Of a stretch of 33,418 nt of DNA, positions 1-8,791 are shown in pieces (position 1 is the first letter of the stretch; each line of letters starts with the position of its first letter). Made by a program: the position numbers and the translations under genes. The stretch is from Bacteroidales bacterium (GTDB lineage: Bacteria > Bacteroidota > Bacteroidia > Bacteroidales > Bacteroidaceae), in the NCBI GenBank assembly GCA_012518235.1, contig JAAYSY010000038.1:1-33418 (forward strand), in the 5' to 3' direction. Under the pieces are notes generated by a model that ran no database searches, had not been told where the DNA came from, and saw only the letters and a program-made list of their open reading frames with translations.

Positions 1-43
1 ATGTTTAAATGATAAGAACTATTAATTATAGAACTGAAAACGT

Positions 44-2770
44 ATGAAACACAAATTATTGACAGTACTTATGCTGCTTTTTTCGATTTCCAGCTTTGCA
101 CAACGAGGGGTGGATTTAGTGGGAAGCATCATAAATGCTAGTACGAGTGAACCCGTATCGGGTGTTGTTGTAATTTTGCGAGGGCATAATTATACTACAA
201 CCACCGATGTAGAAGGAGTCTTCCGATTTGGGAATGTAAAGCCTGGAGAAGATATTCTAGCTTTAAGTGGGGCACGCGTAATAGCTAAAGAAATTCCGAT
301 TAGAGTATCGGCCACTGATTTAAATAGACTCGATCCAATGGAGGTTACGGTAAGAGAGGTTACCGAAGATTTAGGGTTAGTGGGAGTAATAAACGAAGAT
401 ATGATAGCCGATGATGACGGAGGAGGTTTGGCTCAGGATGTGAGTTCCATGGTTATACTCTCTAACGATCAATATTTAAGCAATGTGTCGTATCAGTTAT
501 CTCCTTTTCGTTTCAAAGTAAGAGGATATGATAATACTTTTGAATCGAAATTTATTAATGGTGTAGAGTTTAACGATCAATACCGTGGTGTATTTAATTA
601 TTCATCGATAGGTGCTATTAACGATGCTACACGAAATGGAACGTCTGAGAGTGGATTTGCTCCCTCGGCTTTCTCTTTTGGTAACTTAGGTGTTTCGGAG
701 AATATAAACATGCGTTCGGGTAGTTACAATAAAGGAAGTAAGTTTACTTTATCGTACACCAATAGAAACTACTACTTAAGAGGGATGGCTAGTTATGCTA
801 CTGGTTTACGCGATGATGGTTGGGCTTTTAATGTTTTAGTAGGAGGACGTTACTCCGATCGAGGGAATGTAGATGGTCTTTTTTATGAAAACTTTTCCTA
901 TGCCATTGGTGCAGAGAAACAATGGGACGAAGGACGCCATAGCTTATCGTTTGTAACCTATGGTTCTCCTGTGAAAAGAGGTCAGCAAATGGCTTCTTAT
1001 CAAGAGGTTTACGATTTAGTAGGTGATAATTTATACAATCCTAACTGGGGGTATCAAAATGGAAAACGCAGAAACTCGAGAGTTGTTAAGGCGTTCGACC
1101 CTACTGGTATCTTCTCTCATGTTTGGAAAATTGATGAAAATACTACTTTAACTACAGGATTGGCTGGTCATTATAGTCGTTATGGGGGGACTGCATTAAA
1201 CTGGTACAATGGACCAGACCCTAGACCAGATTATTACCGTTACATACCATCTTATTTTGAAGATGATAGTGTAAGAGAATATTATGAATATTTATGGCGT
1301 AGTGATAACCGTAGCTTTACTCAGTTGAATTGGGATGATCTGTTTTTAGCCAATCAAATTGGAGCTATGACAGGTAATGAATCGGCTATTTATATGGTAG
1401 AAGAACGCCGTAGAGATTTATGGGAGTTATCTTTTAACTCTACTATAAATACAAAATTAGCTAAGAACAATTATTTAACAGGAGGTATTGGACTTCGTTA
1501 TACGCAATCGAGACAGTTCAAAACAGTAGATGACCTCTTAGGAGCATCGCATGTGTTAGATATTGATAAATTTGCGGAACGAGATTTTCCAGGCGATCCT
1601 CATACCATACAGAATGACTTAAATAAACCCGATCGTAAAGCATATAAAGGCGATGTGTTTGGTTACGATTACCGAATAAATGTTCAATCGGCTAATGCTT
1701 GGTTACAAAATGAATATAAGTTTAGAAATGTTGATTTTTACTACGGTACAAAATTAACCTACTCAGACTTCCAGCGTAGAGGGAAAATGAAAAATGGTCG
1801 TTACCCTGATAATTCGTATGGAAGAGGTAAAAAACATAACTTTGTAGATTATGCATTAAAAGCAGGACTGACTTACAAAATTGATGGTCGTCATTTCTTA
1901 GTTGCTAATTTGGCTTATGCTACACAGGCACCATATGCAGATAAAGCATATATTTCGCCTCGTATATCAGATTTAGCTCCAGAGAATTTGAAGAGTAACA
2001 AAATGTTTAGTGCAGATATAAGTTATGTCTTCTCAGTACCATCTGTAACGGGTAGAGTAACTTTATTCCAAACTAACTTCTTTGACGATATGCATAGAGT
2101 GAGTTATTATCATGACTCAGAAAAAACCTTTGTTAACCATGTGTTAACGGGTATCGATAAAGTGCATCGTGGAGTGGAATTAGGTCTGAATTATAAGTTG
2201 AATGATAACTGGAACTTCGATTTAGCCGGTACGTTAGCAGAGTATTACTATTCTAATAATCCAATGGGTTCTATTAATTATGAGAATGGAAAAGAGTTGG
2301 GTAAAGAAGAGAAAGTGTACATGAAAAACTACTATGTAGGAGCAACTCCTCAATTTGCAGGTACTTTAGGTATTAATTACTTCTACGATTACTGGTTCTT
2401 AAGCTTGAACTTAAATGGTATTGCTAGAAACTATGTAGAGTTATCTCCAATACGTAGAATGGCCTCAAATTATGAGGGTATTGTACCAGGAGATAGTCCT
2501 GAATATGCTGCTTATAAAAAATTAACTTCGCAAGAACGTTATGGAAGTGCTTATACTTTAGATGCTTCAATTGGAAAGATTATTTATCTGAAAAATAGTC
2601 ACCGATTAAACTTTAATTTCTCTATTAACAATATCTTGAATAGACGAAGCATTAAAACAGGAGGTTATGAACAAGGTCGTATCGATACAGCATATCCTAA
2701 TAAGTTTGCTTCAAAATATTTCTATATGCAAGGTATAAATTGCTATCTAAATGCAAGCTACCAATTCTAA
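44..2770 (+). CDS. TonB-dependent outer-membrane receptor with N-terminal CarboxypepD_reg-like domain
   Basis: Predicted outer-membrane active transporter of 908 residues. Residues 1-20 form a signal peptide ending SSFAQ. Residues about 24-105 are a carboxypeptidase-regulatory-like beta domain (SIINASTSEPVSGVVVIL), typical of Bacteroidetes receptors. A plug-like region follows (about 105-240), then a long barrel rich in alternating aromatic residues that ends in the usual C-terminal Phe (NASYQF). No SusD-like gene follows, so this is not a standard glycan-utilisation pair. The downstream partners are instead a DUF5689 lipoprotein (next start 38 bases on) and a secreted nuclease-like phosphodiesterase, which hints at a phosphate- or nucleic-acid-derived ligand; that is inference. 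I see no clear TonB box. Only 43 bases lie upstream, so promoter and operon start are outside view. Family is sure; substrate is unknown. Confidence 0.9.
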   Translation: MKHKLLTVLMLLFSISSFAQRGVDLVGSIINASTSEPVSGVVVILRGHNYTTTTDVEGVFRFGNVKPGEDILALSGARVIAKEIPIRVSATDLNRLDPMEVTVREVTEDLGLVGVINEDMIADDDGGGLAQDVSSMVILSNDQYLSNVSYQLSPFRFKVRGYDNTFESKFINGVEFNDQYRGVFNYSSIGAINDATRNGTSESGFAPSAFSFGNLGVSENINMRSGSYNKGSKFTLSYTNRNYYLRGMASYATGLRDDGWAFNVLVGGRYSDRGNVDGLFYENFSYAIGAEKQWDEGRHSLSFVTYGSPVKRGQQMASYQEVYDLVGDNLYNPNWGYQNGKRRNSRVVKAFDPTGIFSHVWKIDENTTLTTGLAGHYSRYGGTALNWYNGPDPRPDYYRYIPSYFEDDSVREYYEYLWRSDNRSFTQLNWDDLFLANQIGAMTGNESAIYMVEERRRDLWELSFNSTINTKLAKNNYLTGGIGLRYTQSRQFKTVDDLLGASHVLDIDKFAERDFPGDPHTIQNDLNKPDRKAYKGDVFGYDYRINVQSANAWLQNEYKFRNVDFYYGTKLTYSDFQRRGKMKNGRYPDNSYGRGKKHNFVDYALKAGLTYKIDGRHFLVANLAYATQAPYADKAYISPRISDLAPENLKSNKMFSADISYVFSVPSVTGRVTLFQTNFFDDMHRVSYYHDSEKTFVNHVLTGIDKVHRGVELGLNYKLNDNWNFDLAGTLAEYYYSNNPMGSINYENGKELGKEEKVYMKNYYVGATPQFAGTLGINYFYDYWFLSLNLNGIARNYVELSPIRRMASNYEGIVPGDSPEYAAYKKLTSQERYGSAYTLDASIGKIIYLKNSHRLNFNFSINNILNRRSIKTGGYEQGRIDTAYPNKFASKYFYMQGINCYLNASYQF

Positions 2771-2807
2771 AATAAGTATAATGATAAAACCAAAAGTACA
2801 ACGCTAT

Positions 2808-4697
2808 ATGAAAACAATGAATAAAATATTAACACTGCTCATCATGTCACTGGCTTTCTTTTCATGCTCACGTGATTTTGATGCTCCTCCTTTAAGCAAA
2901 CCTCATTATGAAGGAGATGCAAACATTACTATTGCAGAGTTAAAAGAAAAATACAAAGAGGTTACTCGTGATAATCCAGAAGAGATTATATTTGATTATG
3001 TAATCAAAGCTAAAGTTACAGCAAACGATAAGTCGGGTAATATATTTAAAAATATTTATATTGAAGATGAAACGGGTGCTTTAACCATGGGGCTGGATCA
3101 AAACTCTTTATATACTATTCTGGGAGTAGGACAAGAGGTTTTTATTGAATTACATGGATTATATATGGTAAGCTATGGAGGAGAACTTCAAGTGGCTTAT
3201 AAAGGAACAACAGCCAATAGAATTCCTTGGGAAATTGCAACAAAACATTTGTTTCCTAACGATTGGCCTACTAAAGAGGTGGTTCCTGCTGTAGTTACTA
3301 TGGATCAATTAGGTGATAAGCATGTTAATACGTTAGTTCGTATTCATAATGTATATTTCCAAAATGGAGGTAAAAATACGTTTGCACCTGATGAAGGTTA
3401 TGGAGAAGAGTATATTAAAGATGCTAAAGGCAACAGTATGTTGGTTCGCTCTAGTAGCTTTGCTAATTTCGCTAAGGACCTATTGCCAGAAGGAAACGGA
3501 ACGATTCAAGGTGTTTTAGGTCGCTTCAATGGTAATTGGCAACTTGTGATAAGAGATCGTGATGATTTAATAGAATTTGGTGGCGAAACTCCTGAACCTG
3601 AACCCGAACCTAGTACTGATACCTACTATAAAGAGACGTTTGGTTCAGTAAAACCTGCAGAGAAGAATCCTAAAATAGCTGACTATAAAGACTGGGATGA
3701 TCAAACGGTTAAATATAGTGATCCTACAGGGAATGCAGATGTTCGTAACGTGAGTTTCTTGAGTGCTTATCAAAACCATGTATGGTTAGCTGCAAATAAA
3801 GAATCTTCTTTAGTGATTGAAGGAATTAATACAGAAGGAGGTAAAGACGTTGTATTATCGTATGACGTAGCGGCCAACTTATATAATGAAGGTGATGCAA
3901 CCGATTTAAGTGCATTGTATGTGGTTATTGATGGTAAAGAGCGTAAGATAGAGAGTAAGCCCGTTTCAAAAGAAAATGGAGATGATGGTAAGTTTTACAC
4001 CATAACTCTAGATAAAGTTCCAGCTAAGAAAGACCTTAAAGTGGAATTTAAAGTTGATGCTGCTAAAATGAAACAAGGTTTACGATTAGATAATCTTGTG
4101 ATTCAAGAAAAAGATGATACAATTACTATTACTCCAGAAAAACCAGGAGAAATAGATCCTGATCCAGAGAACCCAGGAGAGGTTGATCCTGATCCAGAAC
4201 CTACTCCAACGGGTACTATCTTTTATGAGGGTTTTACTAAGATGAAGCCTAGTACACCTAGTACTCAAGTAAAAGATTTTGCTAGTGAATATAAACAATA
4301 TGCTGATGGAGCAGTGAGTCCCATTGAATATGAGATTAGTTATCAGACAGGAACTCTAAGAAGCACTGGGAAAATAGATGGACACATTTGGTTTGGAGCT
4401 GGTCATACAAACTGGTTTAAACTGAAGAATATTGATACTTCTGGAGGAAAAAAATTAGTTTTATCTTTTGCATTAGCTGCTAATGGAGCTCAAGATTTAA
4501 GCGTAATTAAAGTAAAGCTGAATGGAGATGAGCGTTCATTACCTAGTACACCAGCTTTAGATAGCAATGCATTTACTACCTTTACTCTTGATAATGTTCC
4601 TGCTGTTAAAAGTTTAGAAATTGAATTTTCGGTAGAAGGAGAAGATAATAAAGCCGGAATTCGTCTGGATGATATTGCAATTGCTGTAACAGAGTAA
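2808..4697 (+). CDS. DUF5689-type lipoprotein with OB-fold-like region and two repeated C-terminal modules
   Basis: Predicted surface or periplasmic lipoprotein. The track ORF opens at 2751 inside the receptor gene; I prefer the ATG at 2808 because it gives a compact signal sequence with a lipobox (LAFFSC), the Cys being residue 20 from this start. ATGs at 2781 and 2817 are also possible. From the ATG at 2808, residues about 30-255 resemble DUF5689, an OB-fold-like Bacteroidetes domain. After a Pro-Glu linker (TPEPEPEPS) come two homologous modules of about 160 residues, sharing HVWLAA/HIWFGA, INTEGGKDVVLSY/IDTSGGKKLVLSF and GLRLDNLVI/GIRLDDIAI. These look like choice-of-anchor or carbohydrate-binding jelly rolls. 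The second linker is a tandem repeat of acidic and Pro residues. Position between a TonB receptor and a secreted phosphodiesterase suggests a ligand-capture role; the ligand is not identifiable from sequence. Confidence 0.8.
   Translation: MKTMNKILTLLIMSLAFFSCSRDFDAPPLSKPHYEGDANITIAELKEKYKEVTRDNPEEIIFDYVIKAKVTANDKSGNIFKNIYIEDETGALTMGLDQNSLYTILGVGQEVFIELHGLYMVSYGGELQVAYKGTTANRIPWEIATKHLFPNDWPTKEVVPAVVTMDQLGDKHVNTLVRIHNVYFQNGGKNTFAPDEGYGEEYIKDAKGNSMLVRSSSFANFAKDLLPEGNGTIQGVLGRFNGNWQLVIRDRDDLIEFGGETPEPEPEPSTDTYYKETFGSVKPAEKNPKIADYKDWDDQTVKYSDPTGNADVRNVSFLSAYQNHVWLAANKESSLVIEGINTEGGKDVVLSYDVAANLYNEGDATDLSALYVVIDGKERKIESKPVSKENGDDGKFYTITLDKVPAKKDLKVEFKVDAAKMKQGLRLDNLVIQEKDDTITITPEKPGEIDPDPENPGEVDPDPEPTPTGTIFYEGFTKMKPSTPSTQVKDFASEYKQYADGAVSPIEYEISYQTGTLRSTGKIDGHIWFGAGHTNWFKLKNIDTSGGKKLVLSFALAANGAQDLSVIKVKLNGDERSLPSTPALDSNAFTTFTLDNVPAVKSLEIEFSVEGEDNKAGIRLDDIAIAVTE
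4143..4202 (+). repeat. Two tandem 30-bp units encoding a Pro/Asp/Glu linker
   Basis: Two adjacent in-frame 30-base units encode PGEIDPDPEN and PGEVDPDPEP. They differ at only a few bases and lie in the linker between the two C-terminal modules of the lipoprotein. Such a direct repeat could change copy number by slippage and so alter spacer length. Confidence 0.8.
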
Positions 4698-4709
4698 TGT
4701 TTTGAATTT

Positions 4710-4744
4710 ATCTAATAGGTAATTATTTTAGTTACCTATTAGAT
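4710..4744. terminator. Perfect 13-bp inverted repeat between lipoprotein and nuclease genes
   Basis: ATCTAATAGGTAA and TTACCTATTAGAT are perfectly complementary around a 9-base loop. The hairpin starts 13 bases after the lipoprotein stop and ends 26 bases before the nuclease ATG. No good T-tract follows (TGATTTCT), so it may be a weak terminator, an mRNA-stabilising or processing hairpin, or an operator. Confidence 0.5.
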
Positions 4745-4770
4745 TGATTTCTAATTAATAGAAAGATACC

Positions 4771-5811
4771 ATGATAAAAAGAAAGATATTACTAGTCTTC
4801 CTTTCTGTGCTACTGATAGGAGGAGTAACTCAAGCTCAAAAACAATATGGGGCTTACTGTATTGCTTTCTACAACGTAGAGAACTTGTTTGATACAGTGG
4901 ATGACCCTGACAATCCGGGAGATGATGAATATACTCCATCGGGATCGTATGCTTGGACTCCTGAAAAGTACCAGAAAAAGTTAGACAATATTGCTTATGT
5001 AATTAATAAGCTAGGTAAGGAGGTAACGCCTGCTGGTCCAGCTATCGTTGGTTTAGCAGAAGTTGAGAATCGTGTGGTGATTGAAGATTTAGTGAAAAAT
5101 AAACAAATTGCGGATAAGAATTATCAAGTGGTGCATTATGATTCTCCTGACTGGAGAGGGATTGATGTGGGGTTAATCTATAATCCTAGTTTATTTCAAA
5201 TGACTCATTCAGCTGTACACGTTTATCATCACCCAGATAAACCAAACATGAAAACCCGCGATCAATTAGTGGTGAGTGGTATTTTAGCAGGTGAGCCTGT
5301 ACATGTTATTGTAGCTCACTGGCCTTCTCGTTATGGAGGTAAAGGGTCGGATAATAGAGAGGTAGCTGCAGGTATTGCAAATGAAATAGCTGATTCTTTA
5401 TATCAGATTGATCCTGCTGCTAAAGTGATTTTGATGGGTGACTTAAATGATGACCCTGCTGATAGAAGTACGCGTGTTATTATGAATGCTAAACGAGATG
5501 AAAAAGAGGTGAAACCGCAAGGGTGGTTTAACACCATGTGGAAGCTACACGATCAAGGAATAGGTTCTCTTGCTTATCAAGATAAATGGAATCTATTTGA
5601 TCAGATTATTGTTTCGCATGCGCTTCTTGGAAAAGATTATAGCACATTGAAGTTTTGGAAAGCTGAAGTGTTTAATCGCGACTTTTTATTGCAAAAAGAA
5701 GGAAAGAAAAAAGGGTATCCTTTACGTACTTTTTCAGGAACTACTTTCCTAAATGGATATAGTGACCACTTCCCTACTCTTATTTATCTGCTTAAGGAAA
5801 TAAATAGATAG
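4771..5811 (+). CDS. Secreted endonuclease/exonuclease/phosphatase family protein
   Basis: Predicted exported metal-dependent phosphodiesterase of 346 residues. Residues 1-23 are a signal peptide (ending VTQAQ) with no lipobox, so it is likely periplasmic or secreted. The full set of EEP-fold motifs is present: FYNVENLF (33-40), LAEVEN with the metal-binding Glu97, an RGIDVGLIY strand, HWPSR (His183), GDLNDDP (Asp224/Asn226) and SDHFP (Asp332/His333). The active site therefore looks intact. The family includes DNase I-like nucleases, sphingomyelinases and inositol-phosphate phosphatases, so the substrate cannot be fixed by motif. Extracellular nucleases such as ExeM combine an OB-fold with an EEP domain in one protein; here a DUF5689 lipoprotein and an EEP enzyme are neighbouring genes, which makes a nuclease my favoured reading. 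Confidence 0.88.
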   Translation: MIKRKILLVFLSVLLIGGVTQAQKQYGAYCIAFYNVENLFDTVDDPDNPGDDEYTPSGSYAWTPEKYQKKLDNIAYVINKLGKEVTPAGPAIVGLAEVENRVVIEDLVKNKQIADKNYQVVHYDSPDWRGIDVGLIYNPSLFQMTHSAVHVYHHPDKPNMKTRDQLVVSGILAGEPVHVIVAHWPSRYGGKGSDNREVAAGIANEIADSLYQIDPAAKVILMGDLNDDPADRSTRVIMNAKRDEKEVKPQGWFNTMWKLHDQGIGSLAYQDKWNLFDQIIVSHALLGKDYSTLKFWKAEVFNRDFLLQKEGKKKGYPLRTFSGTTFLNGYSDHFPTLIYLLKEINR

Positions 5812-5854
5812 TCGAAAGTCAATAGACTTTTTCATTTATTCTAAGTTTAAAAAC

Positions 5855-5890
5855 AATACGGGCTAGAAGCATCTGTTTCTAGCCCGTATT
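5855..5890. terminator. Bidirectional intrinsic terminator
   Basis: AATACGGGCTAGAA pairs perfectly (14 bp) with TTCTAGCCCGTATT around an 8-base loop, flanked by A-rich sequence on the left and TGTTTTATT on the right. It sits between the convergent nuclease (+) and helicase (-) genes and can serve both strands. Confidence 0.9.
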
Positions 5891-5913
5891 TGTTTTATTC
5901 GTTAATAAAAAAG

Positions 5914-7671
5914 TTATCTTGAACCTGCCGATTCAAAATTTCTTTTTCTTTTATTCTTTTTGTTTCTTTTAGGACCACGTGCTGCTGTATATCCTCTTTC
6001 TGCACGACTAGGCTTTCTTTTCTTCCGTCTCGCCGAGTTATCAGATGTAGGACCTTTGCTTTCAGCAAATTCAACAGTCATTTTATTTCCATTCCATCGT
6101 TTGTTATTCAACAAATCTACGGTAAATTGGGCTTTGTCATCTTCTACCTCGAAGAAAGAGAAGTTTCGCATAATATCTATGCGTCCTAAATCGATTCGTT
6201 GATTTGTGTTGTTATTCATCAAGTCTAATAAACAACCCGGGTTAAATTTATCGTTTTTACCTACACTAATAAATAAACGACTATATCCAGCTTCAGGATT
6301 ACGTCCTTTTCGTTTAGATTGCCCTGCATTACGTCCATTGTCTTTGGCAGTTTCAACCTCATTGTTGTTTCTGTAGTAATCTAACAGGTTATTAAATTGC
6401 AAGGAAACAACACGTTGAATAAGCTCTTCTTTGCTTAATTCAGCCAGTTTTTCGTAAGCTAGAGGAATAATATGTTCTATCTCCTCGTGGTTAATCTCCA
6501 CGTGTTGGATTTTATCAATAATATGTAATAATTGATTTTCACAGATAGCTGTACCTGTTGGTACTTCTTGATGTTTAAACTCACGACCTATTATTCTTTC
6601 TATGCTGCGTAGTTTTCCTTTCTCTCTGAGGTTGCAGATAGCTATAGAAACTCCCGATCTACCCGCTCTACCAGTACGTCCACTACGGTGAGTGTAACTT
6701 TCTGTATCTTCGGGTAAGCTATAGTTTATAATGTGACTTAAATGATCTACGTCAAGTCCTCTAGCAGCAACATCAGTAGCCACTAGTAGTTGTAGATGCT
6801 TCATTCTGAATTTTTGCATCACAGAGTCTCGTTGAGCTTGAGATAGCTCACCATGTAAGCAGTCTGCATCATACCCATCTTTTGTTAGTTTATCTGCAAT
6901 CTCTTGGGTTTCTCTACGTGTGCGACAAAAGATAATGCTATAAATTGTAGGATGAAAATCAACAATACGTTTTAGTGTAGCATATTTATCTTTGGCTTGA
7001 ACAGTGTATGCAATGTGTTCTACTGTTGAAGTACTTTCATTTTTTCTTCCAATCGTTATTTCTTTAGGATTGTTTAAGTAGTCCTTTGCAATAGAGGCAA
7101 TTTCACGACTCATGGTAGCCGAAAAAAGAAGCATATTGCGTTCTTTAGGAACTTCTTTTAAGATTGTATTTATACTGTCAGTAAAACCCATATTAAGCAT
7201 CTCATCGGCTTCATCTAACACAACATTAGATACTGTTTTAAGAGATACTGCTTTTCGTTGCATTAAATCGATTAATCGTCCGGGAGTTGCTACAACAATG
7301 TGTACTCCACGTTTAATTGATCGTATTTGTGTTTCAATCGATGCTCCACCATAGACAGCAACTACGTTGAGTCCGTTGATATATTTTGCGTATTGGGAAA
7401 TATCTTTTGCGATCTGTAAGCACAACTCACGTGTGGGTGCTAAAATTAAAGATTGGGGGTAACGGTTAGTTACGTTTGTTTTTTGTACGATAGGAAGTCC
7501 AAAGGCTGCAGTTTTACCTGTACCTGTTTGAGCTAAAGCTACTATGTCATTATTATCACCAAGTAAATACGGTATAACCTCTTGTTGTACCGGCATGGGA
7601 TTTTCAAATCCCATTTCTTTAATAGCCTGATGTATCGGTTGCGATACGCCAAGCTGTTCGAATGTATTCAT
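5914..7671 (-). CDS. DEAD-box ATP-dependent RNA helicase (DeaD/CsdA/DbpA-like)
   Basis: Cytoplasmic RNA helicase, 585 residues from the ATG at 7671; the track's extra first Met is a TTG codon. All core motifs are visible in order: Q motif (GFENPMPVQQ), Walker A AQTGTGKT (about 47-54), PTREL, TPGR, DEAD, SAT, an IIFCRTRRE strand, ATDVAARGLDV and HRSGRTGRAG. Residues about 465-545 resemble the DbpA-type RNA-binding domain (RLFISVGKNDKFNPG), and the last 40 residues are a basic Lys/Arg-rich tail, as in CsdA-type helicases that act in ribosome assembly and cold growth. It is a single-gene unit: a TACCTTTG element lies 27 bases before the start, and a strong terminator follows. Family assignment is sure; the exact orthologue among several Bacteroidetes DEAD-box proteins is not. 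Confidence 0.95.
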   Translation of the reverse strand: MNTFEQLGVSQPIHQAIKEMGFENPMPVQQEVIPYLLGDNNDIVALAQTGTGKTAAFGLPIVQKTNVTNRYPQSLILAPTRELCLQIAKDISQYAKYINGLNVVAVYGGASIETQIRSIKRGVHIVVATPGRLIDLMQRKAVSLKTVSNVVLDEADEMLNMGFTDSINTILKEVPKERNMLLFSATMSREIASIAKDYLNNPKEITIGRKNESTSTVEHIAYTVQAKDKYATLKRIVDFHPTIYSIIFCRTRRETQEIADKLTKDGYDADCLHGELSQAQRDSVMQKFRMKHLQLLVATDVAARGLDVDHLSHIINYSLPEDTESYTHRSGRTGRAGRSGVSIAICNLREKGKLRSIERIIGREFKHQEVPTGTAICENQLLHIIDKIQHVEINHEEIEHIIPLAYEKLAELSKEELIQRVVSLQFNNLLDYYRNNNEVETAKDNGRNAGQSKRKGRNPEAGYSRLFISVGKNDKFNPGCLLDLMNNNTNQRIDLGRIDIMRNFSFFEVEDDKAQFTVDLLNNKRWNGNKMTVEFAESKGPTSDNSARRKKRKPSRAERGYTAARGPKRNKKNKRKRNFESAGSR

Positions 7672-7697
7672 CAAATGTTTTCTCGTTAAATTCCGTG

Positions 7698-7705
7698 CAA
7701 AGGTA
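7698..7705 (-). promoter_or_regulatory. Bacteroidetes-type -7 element for the helicase gene
   Basis: On the minus strand the sequence reads TACCTTTG, matching TAnnTTTG, 27 bases upstream of the helicase ATG. I see no clear TTTG at the expected -33 distance. Confidence 0.6.
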
Positions 7706-7779
7706 CGATAATTAATGAGTTATCTATATTTTTGGTCTTATTTTATTCGTAATGAGGGAGATAAAAGAAAATAAAGCGA

Positions 7780-7816
7780 ACCTAATTTTAGGTAAATAAA
7801 TAGAAAAACCGGTTTT
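7780..7816. other. Two short palindromes in the gap between helicase and sugar-kinase genes
   Basis: The 190-base gap 7672-7861 contains ACCTAATTTTAGGT (7780-7793) and the perfect 12-base palindrome AAAACCGGTTTT (7805-7816), in AT-rich sequence. They lie downstream of the kinase stop and upstream of the helicase promoter, so they could be operator sites or part of a weak terminator. Nothing else is visible in this gap. Confidence 0.35.
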
Positions 7817-7861
7817 AATAGGTGTCTTTTATCTGTTTATTTTTTTGATAGTTGGTGATTT

Positions 7862-8791
7862 TTAGTCTTTTAGTAGGTATTGATTTGCAAAGGATCGGGA
7901 TATAGAGTTAGAGTAATCTTTGCACACCTCTGAAGAAAAGAGCATAGCATAGTTAATTAAACGATCCCATTTTTCCTCTGAAAGATCATATAGTTCGTTT
8001 AAGGTTATATTTTCTTTTAATAATCCATATATAATACCTGCATTAAAGTTATCACCAGCTCCTATGGTACTGACTGGGTTTATAGCAGGTGGCTGATAAC
8101 TTTTATGGATGGATGAAGTCCGTAGTTGAATGGGCTTTTTTCCTGCTGTATATATAAAGTTGGGACAATAAAAGGACACCTTATCTTTATAAATTTTCTC
8201 TGCATCGGTTAACTCATACATGTTTTGAAAATCATAGGCTGCACCTCGTACTATATCTGCAAATTCGAGGTTTTCTATAAAGATAGGATTTAGCTTTAAA
8301 GCCTCATTTTTGTGTGAGTTTCTAAAGTTAGGATCGTAGTAAATTATAGCTTTGTTTTTTTTCGCTAATAATAGAATTTCTTTGGTTTTATCTCTAATTG
8401 CTGGATTAATAGCATAGTATGACCCAAAAATAACGATGTCATTTTCGTTTATTTTAGGTGAGTTTACATAGAGTTCTTGCTGTGTATAGTCTTTGTAAAA
8501 TAAAAACTCAGGGTCTTTATTTTCGGATAGGAAAGCGAGTGAAAGTGGTGATTTTTGATTGGGTTTCCAATGCACATATTCCGTATTGATATCGTTTTGT
8601 TTCATAAAATCAGAGATGATAGCCCCTACTTTATCATCAGCAAGCTCTCCAATGAAACTAACATGGGCTCCTAATCGACTTAAAGAAACAAGTCCATTAA
8701 AAACAGAACCACCCGGAACAGCAGCTACGGGTTGGCTGTCTTTGAATAGCACATCTAGAATAGTTTCACCAATACCAATTACTTTCCGCAT
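7862..8791 (-). CDS. PfkB-family carbohydrate kinase (fructokinase/ribokinase-like)
   Basis: Cytoplasmic sugar kinase of 309 residues. The N-terminal PfkB signature is seen as GETILDVLF followed by GGSVFNGLVSLSRLG, and the C-terminal ATP-binding/catalytic signature is GAGDNFNAG (about 244-252), with Asp247 as the likely catalytic base. The usual DTxGAGD reads STIGAGD, a small deviation. It is the last gene of a three-gene set: its ATG overlaps the 3' end of the isomerase gene by 13 bases, which suggests translational coupling. Bacteroides genomes often annotate such genes as fructokinase, but pairing with a pentose-phosphate isomerase leaves the substrate open. Family is firm, sugar is inference. 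Confidence 0.88.
   Translation of the reverse strand: MRKVIGIGETILDVLFKDSQPVAAVPGGSVFNGLVSLSRLGAHVSFIGELADDKVGAIISDFMKQNDINTEYVHWKPNQKSPLSLAFLSENKDPEFLFYKDYTQQELYVNSPKINENDIVIFGSYYAINPAIRDKTKEILLLAKKNKAIIYYDPNFRNSHKNEALKLNPIFIENLEFADIVRGAAYDFQNMYELTDAEKIYKDKVSFYCPNFIYTAGKKPIQLRTSSIHKSYQPPAINPVSTIGAGDNFNAGIIYGLLKENITLNELYDLSEEKWDRLINYAMLFSSEVCKDYSNSISRSFANQYLLKD

Noticed and set aside
1-12. ATG followed after two codons by TGA at the window edge
   Set aside because: Too short to be a gene; probably chance in AT-rich upstream sequence.
2751-2807. Lipoprotein start inside the receptor gene
   Set aside because: It would put 19 extra residues before the signal sequence; later ATGs give a normal lipoprotein signal.
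4086-4298. 70-aa minus-strand ORF under the lipoprotein linker
   Set aside because: Its repetitive sequence (IRINLSW, IRIYFSW) merely mirrors the tandem repeat on the plus strand.
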